From positions 194,396,411-194,460,410 of the forward strand of contig NC_071354.1 of NCBI RefSeq assembly GCF_943734655.1: DNA of 64,000 nt. The letters run 5' to 3'. The translations under genes and the position numbers were made by a program. This stretch comes from Sabethes cyaneus (lineage: Eukaryota > Arthropoda > Insecta > Diptera > Culicidae). The notes under the pieces were generated by a model, which was not told where the DNA came from, made no database searches, and worked only from the letters and a program-made list of their open reading frames with translations. Of the stretch, positions 1 through 12,100 are shown piece by piece. How positions within the stretch are numbered: the first letter of the stretch is position 1; each line of letters begins with the position of its first letter.

Positions 1-188
1 TTAACAGCATTTTTCTGGCAACAACAGGTAAAAAGTGAAAGAGTTAAAACGTCAATAAAGGTTTTTAAATATGCGTAATCATAAACAAAGCTATTAAATA
101 TTCAACGGTTAACGTGTTTCACCTCTATTAATTAGTGTTGAAGATTAATTTGTGCTTTTGTAGTATTTCCGCGTTACTAGTGCTTCAA
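1..188. other. 5' flank / leader of the coiled-coil gene
   Basis: AT-rich sequence upstream of the start codon at 189. No convincing TATA box is seen. The start context is AAATGG, with A at -3 and G at +4, which is favourable. The transcription start could lie here or left of the window. Confidence 0.3.
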
Positions 189-3100
189 ATGGCTGACGAT
201 GATTACGAGTTCACCATTGCGAAATTCCTCAAGGAACAAAAACACTTGCTCGCCCTTGAACGGGAACGTTTCGAAGCGGAAAAAATAAAAGTGTTGGAAC
301 CGGAGGTGGATTTGGTTCATACCAACGAAGAAAGTGTGAAACAATCGAAGGATCAGCTTAACCAAATAGTTCAAAGTGAAGGTAATTTACAAGAAAGCCC
401 ATTGAAGCGTGACGATGCCGCGTCCGGGCAGTGTCCAGTCGAGAACTTGCTACTAAAGGTGAACTCCAATAGCCAGACTCAGCTATCAGATGCTGCCGTA
501 AGCCCAGCCGGTGCTGACGGTCATCGTCGGCTAAGAAAACCGTTGAATACGCCTACGGGATCCCCGCAGTGTGAATTCACCACGCCGGAACGGCAACAGG
601 TGAGCAATATTGCAGTCAGTTTCGTTTGTTTATTTTCCGTGCGCCGGCGCGCTTTTTAACGACGACCGATATTTTATTACCTACTGAGAAAACCCGAGTT
701 GAAAATAAGTTAGCTTTTTACTTCTATAAAAATATGGGAGAATTTTATACTAAACCTCTAGTAACACATCATTTATTTTGTTAATTTCAAAATGATTATG
801 AAATGTTGAAAGTTGATTATTTTGATTAACTAAAAAGTTGGAAACAGAGACATTTTTTCTTCGGGATATCTCTTCTAGTAAAGGATTTCCTTGTGCCTTT
901 TCCTTTGGAGTTCGTATCGTATCGAAGGGTCTTCATTCGGTAACTTCCGTTTCGTCTGTAATGGATCCTTCTGACTCAGAAGTTAGTTCTGAGACAACTT
1001 GATAGGACGTACACTGAAAGTTCCTTTCAGTGTCGCGGTAACCTTTCGAAGGAACAGTTCGGGAACGTAAGCTGCGGTCTAGTAGTTCGGTACGGTTAAG
1101 AAATCAGGATGAATTTTGTGAGAGTTTAACTTTGGGCTCACCCGACTGGTAGTTGTTTACTGTAAGTGTTCCTGATCGAAGGATGAGTTTTTCGGTGTAA
1201 AAATGTAATTTGAATTCCATGACCTTCGCTGATGTATGTGCATTAGGCAGTATCCTACTGCTGGGAAATAACTTCTTGTTTCTATTGGCTGAATAGTGTG
1301 TTGTGCATATAATTATTGTGTTTGTCTGTCGGATCGGAACCTTTGATGGGTTGACATTGCGATCCGCGGTATGCGGTGGACTCGTGTAAGCACATTTTGC
1401 TCTAGTCACTGTTGCGTGCGAAGGAAGTTATGTGCTTTTTTGTTTGTACCTTTGCGTTTACAATGATGTATTGCTAGTTAGTCTTTGGTATTGTTGCTTA
1501 AAACATAACAGTTCATTATATAGGTATAATAAGGAGCAGGAGCTTCAAAATATACAGGACTGTTATGCTCGAAGTGGTAATACGCTGGCGGAAATAGCGA
1601 GCAATGTGGGACGATGCAAAGAGAAAAACGTTTTGTCACGTGGTTGGTTTATCCAGACATTTCCGAAAGTGATTATCTATATCCTGCTGTGAATCGCATA
1701 ACAGTCCCATTTATATAGAAAATTCCATAGAAGATGGGACTGTCATGCGATTCACGGCAGTTTCATAGAAGTGTTTATAGTAAAATAATATAGTAAAGTA
1801 CAGCCAAGCAAGTATGTGGTAAATATATTGTATCATAACAGTTTTCTGCGTCATAAAGTTGTAAAACAGTCAAACTTCTGATAAATTTGATTACACTACA
1901 AACTTACAAAAAAGTAATATGAATTCAGTTTAAATATCATTTGTAATTAATTCATTTATTTATTTAAAAATAATATATTTTAGGGGTCTCAGTAATATTA
2001 AAATAATAATTATCTTTCCTTGTAAGTCTGTGTGAAAATGATAAAAAGGCAGAGTACTACTTGAGGCTAGAACACATACTAAACTAGTGTGTAAATATAC
2101 TAAACAGAGAGATTCTAGTCTTATATATATACGAAGTGCGACGCAATTGGTTTCTAACATCACCTCAGAGCAGTACGTCAAACTAACATCACTAACATCA
2201 GAGGACCATGAAAAATGTTAGCAATTTTAAACAAACAAAAGACTGACATATTGTTAAGGATTGCTAATAAACAAAAGAAATACTGGGCCAAACATTGGAG
2301 CGGTCAGTTACAATGGCGCAAGCGGCGGTCCCAAATTGCAGTCCTGCAGAACTTTGGAGAGATTTGGAAATCGTTTATGTTGTGGCGAAAAATTTGCTCT
2401 AGATGTTTGTGATGTCTAGGTGTCTAGACGATTGTTTTGGTTCAATAAAGATGGGCCGTTTTAAAAGCACGTGATCGCCGGTTGGCTATGTTGCTTTGGT
2501 TCAGTTCAAAAACTATTTCGGAGATTTATTACGTTTTCGCACATCAATTTTAATTAGTTTATAATAGAATATCGATCCAAACTGTAAAACGAAAGGATTA
2601 GTTGCACACTAGATAAACATTTTAGGTTCAGGACATCAAATTCATTTAGGTTGACATTAAGGCGATTAATTCATGGCCTGTAATACGAGAAGAAAATGCG
2701 TGCCTGCACTGTGGATCACATCTCTCAGTTGAACATGTCCTCACCGAGTGCCAGGAATATGAAGTGATTAGAAGAAATCTTGACTTAGAGTGCAATATCA
2801 GCGAGGTGTTATGTTTTGATCAAAATAGGGAGGACAAAGTGTTGAAGTTTGTTAAATTGGCAGGCAATGATAGGGAGATTTGAATATAGTTACTTTTGTT
2901 GTTAATTCCTCTCTTTAAAGAGCCGAATGACCCTTCTAGTTAAAGGCTCTATAATAAAAATCAAACCAAACCAAAATCATGGCCTGTAATATATCTTTCG
3001 AAAATAAAAAATGAAAAAAATGATCACGTGACCGACATCTCATAAATGCAACCGTCGCAAAAAAAACTAGGGTTTGAGCGTTATAATTCGGTCATTTTTG

Positions 3101-6100
3101 ATGTAAGACTACGTACGACGTATGGGATAGGGTATCATTCCAAAAAAAATGCGAAAGATGCAAGCGTCACGAAAATATGATAGGTTTTAAGCGCTAATAG
3201 CTTAGCGGTTTCCAGATCGATTCTAAATATTTTTGCGTCAATCGATCGGAAAATCTATGCATCAACCCCATTAAAGAAACCTATTGATTTCAAAGTACGC
3301 ACTATGGAAAAATATAAAAAAATAATGAAGCATTGTCCAACTGGAAATTCTCGGTCCTGGGCTACTCGTCGCCAATTCGTTGCGCGACTCGACACACACA
3401 AGTTGGCTTCAACCTGGTCAAGCCATCTAGCACGTTGGGCCCCTCTATTCTTGGTGCCGGTGGGATTCTTGAAGAGAACGGCTTTTACTGCAGAGTCGTC
3501 CGGCATCCTTGCGACGTGGCCGGCCCATCATAATCTCCCAACTTTCGCCAGGTGTACGATGGGAATCTCTCCAAGCAGTGCCTGTAGCTCGTGATTCATA
3601 CGCCTCCGCCACTCTCCGCGTCTCCAAAACTCATTGCGTTCAGCTGAAATTCTAGATCAACTAGGTGTTAGAAACCGGATGACAAATCACTCCGGCGAAC
3701 ACTAGTAACCTACATACACCTATTACTAATGCACCCACTGACTTGGTTTCCTCTTAAAAATGAGGGAAATTGTCGTCTTTCGTCTGCGTCAATGGCAATT
3801 AATGGTCCCACAAGCAACAAACCGCCCACTGGTCGTCTAATATGCATTATCGATGTACAATTCGCCCGCCTTTTGTCCTATGCTCTTAGCAGTGAACTTC
3901 CTCCTCCTATGACGGGGGTAGACCACGAAGCAGACCACCGATCAAGTGCCACTGATAATAAACCAGAATCGCTGATTAGCGCATTCCCTTCCTCGATGTT
4001 GCCGCTCGCTATATTGGGGCCAGTTTCAGCATAAATATCTGATTTATTCCATTTCTTAAGGCTCAAGCACTGGCGAACGTTTGCCGGCGATTGCATACAT
4101 ATAGCTTACCCGCTGCCATTCCAGAAACGGCATTCGAATTACATAGGCAATTTCATTCATCAGAATTTCCCGGCAATAGCTTTCGATGCTTACGACAAAG
4201 TCATGAAGTTTGACTTTATATATAAATCAGAGAATATAGGAATGTATGAGCAAAGCCGGGTCTAAAAATGACCTACCTAAAACGCAGCAGAATATTAGGG
4301 TCAATACGAGTTATAATATTTGGAAACCTTCAAGAACAGGAAAAAAACGCGGTACATCGCATTAGGCTAAATTTTACATCGAAGCATAACATACTTAAAA
4401 AATACGATAACGTCCGCTATGCACGATTGCACGATAAAGCTGAAAGGAAAATGCTTACAGAGAGTTTTCACGCCATCAGCCATGACAATCGCACGAGCGA
4501 CGAATCAATTTACATTTTAAATATGTCTTATTTAACTCCCTCCTCTCCCCCACGAAGCTGCGCCACAAGTGGAAAGCTTTTGCTTGTGCCATTGCGTTCC
4601 AGCGGCTAGGTATGTGCTAGGAATTTTTGACCACAGGTGAGGTGAACCTTTTGCAGCACTTTCTCTAACCGGAACGGATGTAAACCTATGACGTCCAAGG
4701 TTGGCAGAAGCCGTCCGGTGTGCATTTACCGAACCGAGGAGGAACACTGGCAATCAGCGCGTTCTCAAAAACGGCGATTCCGTAAGTTGTTGCTCCCTGG
4801 TTGGAATGGGTTTTATAGGGAGCTGCTAAATTCAGTACACGTGTAAGCTGAGGCATGTAATTTTGGGTGATTCAAGGACGACTGCAGTAAATTGGTTTTT
4901 GATACGAATGGGGTGCTCTGCTGCATCAGGTGATCAAATCAATAAGAAAGTTGGGAATTTTGCAGAATTTACACTAAGATTGCGACTAGAGTGAGAGATA
5001 ATAAAACTGATATTTTTTGTTTTTATTCGTCATTTGTAGCTGCTGCCGATGACCGCTCACCACACAAGAAACTATTAATATTAATTGAATGTTGGCTGTT
5101 GTGTAGGGCCGACCTTCACAATCGACGCGTCATTTTCCGGTCAAAGGAAAATGCTATTGCGTTGGAGTATACTCTGCACACATGACGTGATGTTTGTGTG
5201 TGGAAGCCGGTAAGGCACCTTGGCTTTATTTGCCGTTGGTGTTGACTGGAAAATCGATTTGAAAATTAAAAATTCAATCATGCAACAGAAAAGTCAGTAA
5301 ATGCTCTCAGGATAGAACCGTTGAAGCAAAGATAAATTTGTCGATCCGGTTGATACTCAGTTTTTGGTCAATTGCAACTTTAGTGGAATTTTTATATTTA
5401 GCACGAAAAAAATACTTAAATTCTCACATTCTTTACGTGCATATTGTTCAATGACATTATTTGCTAAATTTTAAAGCTTGTTTCGGTTGAGTGTTGCCAA
5501 AAGGAAGAGCCTTGCCAGCCGTGAGCGCCTTTCACCAGATTAGGGGCGGCTGACTTATGAAACGCTGTGTCTCGCCAGCTATGCCCAAGACGGCAGCCCT
5601 GTCCGCGAAACTAAGGCATCTCAGCTTTCAGTCTTCAGATAAAATGTTTATTTTAGCATACTGAATAACTTTGTAGAACATTCGTAAGCAATAAAAAATT
5701 GTGTGCAAAGTTATTGAGTATAATTGAATTGAGTATAATTGATTGATCATTATATTTCGCAACCAGTAAGAGATAGATGGTTACTGTGTTCAGCAAAGTT
5801 GCTAATTTTAGTATGTTCTACAACTTCTTGGAGAAATTTTTTTTAAATTATTTCAAAAAACAAAAGTTCGTATCACCCTAATAGGTGAATTCACGGAAAC
5901 CCTAATAGTGCAGAAAGATGCGCTATATTTTATTATTAAACTTCTCCAAAGACACCATTCTTGAAAAATTACGCATTTGTACGTTATAGCAAATTATTGT
6001 GATTTTGGTGGTTCCATTAGGGTGATACAAAATTTCTCTTAACGAGCTATACAAAAAATTAATAAAAAATAGCACATTTTCAATTGATTTTTTCTGAGAT

Positions 6101-9100
6101 TCCTTTAGAGATCTCCTAATGGAAATATTTTTGTTTTATAGACAAAATATAGTACTTTTACCTAGTGGTTGTCTGGTTTGCACGAAGTTGCCCGAAATTG
6201 AAAAATAAAATTTGAATAGTGCGAATTTTATTTTTCACCAGCTGACCCGACAAACTTCGTATTGCCACAAATTAAACTGTGTTGTACATAAATTGTGGAA
6301 CTCGGATGACCTATGTTACAATCTCGAGTTTTGCAAGTTTCTGAGGACTTCAACTTTAGATGATTCATTTCAGGAATTACGTAACTAAGAGAGCATGGGT
6401 AGTATAATATACAAATTTGCTATTTTTCCTCACAGTAAAATAGAAAACAACTCCCCCCATTGCTTAGCCAGAAAGCGGATAGCAATATTCGCTGTGATTG
6501 TATAACATTTCGCCGAATACCTTTTCGCGAAAAACCTTACGCGGAATGTACCATTTCACGGAAAATCTTTTTCGTAGAAAGTAAGTACCACTTCGTAGGG
6601 GCGATCAGTGCTGTTAATATTCTTCAGCACAACATTCAAACTTCTGAATTATCAGTCTACCTTTCATTGAAAATCTGCTTGCTTTGATTAAACGTTCATA
6701 ATAACTAAATACAGCAAGCATGAACTTCATACTTACTTACTTACTTAGGTGGCTTGCCGTTCTAAGACAAAGTCTGTTGAACAAAGTTTCTCCGTGTAAC
6801 TCGGTTGAGGGCTACCGCTCTCCAATTCTCCGGACACCGAGTACTCTCCGCTAAATCTCGCTCCACCTGGTCAAACCATCTTGCTCGCGGCGCTCCTGAT
6901 CGTCTTGTTCCTACCGGATTTGAGGCAAACACCATCTTTGTAGGGTAGTTCTTGCAACATGCCCTGCCCATCGTATTCGTCCAGCTTAAGCCACTTTCTG
7001 GATACTGGGTTCGCCATAGAGCTGTGCGAGTTCATGGTTCATCCTCCGCCTCCATACTCCGTTCTCCTGTATGCCGCCGAAGATCGATCTTAGCACTCGT
7101 CGTTCGAAAACTCCGAGCACTCGCCGGTCCTTCTCGAGCATTGTCCATGTTTCATGCCCGTAGAGAACAACCGGTCTAATGAGTGTCTTGTACAGGGTGC
7201 ACTTTGTACGGGGACTTAGTCTGCTCGACTCCGAATCTCACGGCTGGTATCATTGTCCACCGTTACCAGTGAGCCAATGTAAACAAATTTGTCGACTACC
7301 TCAAACTCATCGCCGTCGATCAATATACTACTGCCCAAGCGGCCTTGTTCGGCCTCGGTTCCGCTGGCCAGCATGTACTTTGTTTTAGACGTATTTACCT
7401 TGAACCCAATCTTTTCTGCTTCTGGCTTTAGTCTGGTGTACTGTTCAGCTACCGCCACAGATGTTCTGCCGATAATATCCGTGTCATCCGCAAAGCAGAC
7501 GAATTGACTTTATTTGTTGAATATCGTGCCCCGTGTATTGATATCCGCTCGATTCATAGCACTTTGTAGCGCTGCGTTGAACAGCAGGCGTGAAAGACCA
7601 TCACCTTGACGAAGCCCTCTGTGTGATTTGAACGAGCTTGACAATCCATCCAAAATCCGAACACAGCTCTGCGTACCATCCATCGTAGATTTAATCAGTT
7701 CGATGAGCTTCCTGGGGAAGCTGTTCTCGTCCATGATTTTCCATAGCTCTTTCCGTTCGATGGTATCATATGCGGCTTTGAAGTAAACGAACAAATGATG
7801 CGAGGGAACTCTGTATTCACGGCTCTTTTGGATTATTTGCCGCAGTATAAATATTTGATCCGTTGTAGACCGACCTTCGACGAAGCCAGCTTGACAAGTT
7901 TCCACAAATCTGTTCGCAATTGGTGATATTCGGCGGAAAATGATTTGGGACAGCACTTTATTTGCGACATTGAGAACGGTGATCGCTCGATAGTTCTCAC
8001 AGTCCAACTTGTCGCCTTTTTAGTAGATCGTGCAGATAACCCCATCTTCCACTCCTCCGGTAGCTGTTCCGTATCCCAAATTCTAACAATTAGTCGGTAT
8101 ATACAAACGGCTTGTTTTTCTGGTCCCATTTTAATAAGCTGCGCTCCGAAGTCATCTTTCCCAGCTGACTTGTTGTTCTTTAGCTGCATGATGGCCTCCT
8201 TAACTTCGCCTATCGTTGAGGCTGGTTGAAATCGCTTTCCCCTCCGCCTGGGCGCCATTCACGTGTTCGTCGAAGTGCTGCTTCCACCTATCGGTCACCT
8301 CACGATCGTCCGTCAGAGTACTGCCAGTCTTACCCCGACACATTTCGGCTCGCGGCACAAAGCCTTTGCGGGATCCGTTCAGTTTCTGGTAGATCTTTGG
8401 CGTTTTCTGAGAACGATGCAGCCGCTCCAACTCTGCATATTCCTGCTCTTCCAGGCAGCGCTTTTTCTCCCGAAAGATTTGGTTTCGCTGCATCTTCTTC
8501 TGTTTGTGTCTTTCCACGTTCTGTCGTGTGGCACTGCGCATCTTGGCTGCCCGCGCAGCGTTCTCCTCGTCCATCACCCTTCTACATTCATCGTCAAACC
8601 AATCGTTCCGCTGATTCCGTGCCACATGCCCGATGGAGCTCTCCGCTACACTGCTGATGGCTGTTTTGATAGTGTTCCAACAGTCCTCGAGAGGGACTTC
8701 ATCCAGCTCGTCGTCTTCCGGCAGCACAGCTTCGAGTGATTGCGCTTAGTTTACGGCAACGTCTGGCTGCTTCAGCCGCGCGAGATCTAACCGAGGCTGG
8801 TGTCGGTACCGAATGTTGTTCACAACGGAGAGTCTTGGGCGCATCTTAACCATCACTGGGTAGTGGTCCGAGTCAACGTTAGCGCTTCGATAGGATCTGA
8901 CGTCGATAATGTCTGAAGTGCCGACCGACGATCAAAACGTGATCGATCTGTGATTCTGTCTGATTTGGCGACCTCCAGGTGTACTTGTGATGGATTCTGT
9001 GCTGGAATAACGTACTAAGTACGGCCATGTTCTTGGGGGCGGCAAAGTCGGTAAGTCTTAGGCCCATTTCATTGGTTCGCTGGTGTGCGCTGAACCTTTC

Positions 9101-12100
9101 AATCACCGGTTTGTATTCCTTCTCCTGGCCGACCTGAGCATTGAAATCCCCGATGACGATCTTGATATCATGTTTTGGGCAGCGGTCGTATTCACTCTCC
9201 AACTGCGCGTAGAATTCATCCTTGTCGTCATCGGTACTTCTGAGGTGAGGGCTGTGCACGTTGATGATGCTTATTTTGAAGAATCGGCCCTTGATTCTCA
9301 ACCTGCACATTCGAGGATTGATTGGCCACCACCCAATCACCCGTTTTCGCATCTCGCCCATCACTATGAAAGCTCGTGTGTGTTGCCGCAGTTCTGGTAG
9401 ATGGTATGTCCATCTCTGAACGTACGTACCGTTGAGCTCTTCCAGCACACCTCCTGCAGCGCTACGACGTCGAACTTGCGGCTCTTCAATACGTCGGAGA
9501 GCACTCGAGTGCTTCCTTGGAAGTTGAGAGATCGGCAGTTCCACGTCCCGAGTTTCCAATCCATCCTATTTACAAAAAGGGCCATCGACTCGAATTCAGC
9601 AATTACCGAGGCATTACTCTGCTCAATTCTGCATACAAAATTTTCTGCCCACATCCTGTTTCTTAGACTGAGGCCGTTGCAGGGAACCTTTGTTGGCTAG
9701 AATACCAGTGCGATTTTCGAGAGGGACGCTTAACGATGGACCAAATATTGACCTTGACCGACAAATCCTCGATAAATTTAGGGAATTTAACTTCACCATT
9801 TGTTTGTAGACTGTAGTGTTAGCCCCTCGGGTGCTGAAACTGCGGTAGTGATAGAAGGAGATACTTTTAAAGTGGTCGACGAATTTGTTTACCTTTGTAT
9901 ACGTTAGTAACATGTAACAACGATGTGAGCCGTGAAGTAGAAAGGCGGATAGCGGCTGCCTTCTACGGACTACGTAGCCAGCTGAGGTCCCGTCCTTCGT
10001 ACAAAACTCGGAGGTGCAACTCCGTACAAAACTCGCGCTCTGTATGACGCTAATTTTTCTGGTGATACACTACGGCCATAAAGCGTGGACGTTGAAACAG
10101 AGCGAACGCCGAGCTCTTGGCGTCATGTGATCAATTCTTGACGGCATATTAGACGAAGGAGTGCAGCACAGGCGCATGGATCCTGAAATATGCCAAGTAT
10201 ACAAAGATGCGGATATTGTGGAGCGACTAAAATACGGCAAGCTATAATGGGCTGGCCACGTAGCAAGGATGCAGAACAAGAGACCAGCTAAAACAACATT
10301 CAACAGAGAACCCGACAGAGGCCAACGACTTCGAAGCAGGCCCCGTACCCGTTGGACGAGCGCTGCTCACGGGTGTTAGGGGTGACTAGAGAGCAGCAGC
10401 CCATGACCGAGAAATGTGGCTCCTGAATTCGGCATGCATTCGATACATTCGATTTATATGCATTCCTGTAACATATTACATTTGGCTTTAACAACAGAAT
10501 TTACGATAGAATTTTAAACATAGATTGATCACACTTTCTAGCAACATTGCATCTTTCATTTTTGCACGGAAAACATGCATTGACTAATGTAATTTTCATT
10601 GACCGTAAAGCTATTTCAATTTTGCTGCTCGTCCCTGGATGGATTACGGTGAGAGCCCATGTGATAAATAAAGTCGCAAAGTTAACATGTTCCATGAAAT
10701 AAACATGTTCCACGTTGATATTCACATTAAGCCATTCATAAATGCGCCATTCTGCTGCTAGAACTGGAACCAGCGGCTGGCAGGTAGATAGCGTTGGAAA
10801 ATGTTATAGACAATACTTTGTAGTATAAATTGTTTATTTTTGTTTCGTTTAACTTCCGTCGCAAACTTTTCTCGCTAATGTGATTGTTGCGGCGAAAGCC
10901 ATGTTATGTTGGCTATATTTATCCGTAGCACGATGTTGGTGGAGTGGCTGAACTAAAATAAAAAATTACAGGCCCATTGAATGACAGGGTCTGCCTGTAT
11001 TATAATAGCAATGTTGTTGAAATGTTTTTACACTACACTTGTTTAACTTTTACTGCCGGTGTCTCTGCGAAAAACGGATCAATAATGATAGCTGAAAAAT
11101 ACTTTTGAATGAATAAAAAGTTTGCAAACATTCACGTCCAATATGTTCATTGTTGTCAAAGGTAGAAAACTCGGTTGATTGTTCTAGAAATGGGTTTGTG
11201 TGACATAAAACTATCTTGACCTGTTACATTTGTATTCAGTAAATAAAAACAAACTTCAATGCTCACTTTTACTAACATTTCGTAATTAGAATCGTAATTA
11301 TTATTCAAAACTTGACCGATCACCTTATCTCCTCTAGGTTCTTCATGTAATTGCAGCTATAAAAACATGCTACAAAATATGGACTAAGTTTTCCTGCTTT
11401 GTTTTTCATTCACAGGATGAAATGGAACAGTGGGTTTCGGACAGCTTCTATTCGTATTTTCCTAGCTTCAACAAAAAACAGAACGAGAAGAAATCGATGC
11501 TTTCCCGCGCCCGCCAAGCTGACTATCAAGAATATCTGAAAAATGTAAATCATATTGCTGATGTGGTAAACTATCTCCGTTTCTCTACCTAAACCTAACT
11601 CTAAATTAGCATTCTAAAGTGCACCTCTTGTTTTCTAATCGATTTGTATTGCTTTCTATCGAATCTAGAACCCTAGAACGGACGTTTTCGAACAAATAAT
11701 ATCGCTTTCTTTTAAAACTGTAAGATAGTTTGCTTCTACCATGCACACTGTCCACCTCGTTGAAAATGAGGGCGTTTATTAATGCGCTCTAATTAATACC
11801 TTTCAGATCCCTCAAGTAATGTCCAAGCACCAGCAGTACGTTGAAAAGTACGGTCATCAAGCCGTCCAGTCGCCCAATGAAAAAGGCACCAACACTTCCA
11901 GCCCTAACCAACAAGGCAACCACAACAACAGCAACATCAGTACCGGCAAATCTTATCTCAGTCCACCGTCCAACTTCAGCCCGAGCCAGATACCGACCAT
12001 TAGGAAAACGCTAGCCAGCGACCAGTCCGCCGGCACGTACATGCGCAAAGGTAGCCCGCGGGAAAAGTTAATCAGTGATTTGACCCATACTGACCTGTCC

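Larger units (their letters stand above)
600..11415 (+). other. Intron 1 of the coiled-coil gene, transposon-filled
   Basis: The donor is CAG/GTGAGC at 599/600 and the acceptor CACAG/GATGAA at 11415/11416. The intron holds a LINE tail, RTE-A, RTE-B and RTE-C copies, a Rep-D repeat and small inverted-repeat elements, listed separately. Small undetected exons are possible, but none is required because exons 1 and 2 join in frame. Confidence 0.75.

Noticed and set aside
7833..8739. Plus-strand frames opposite the RTE-A copy
   Set aside because: They are antisense shadows of the LINE open frame.
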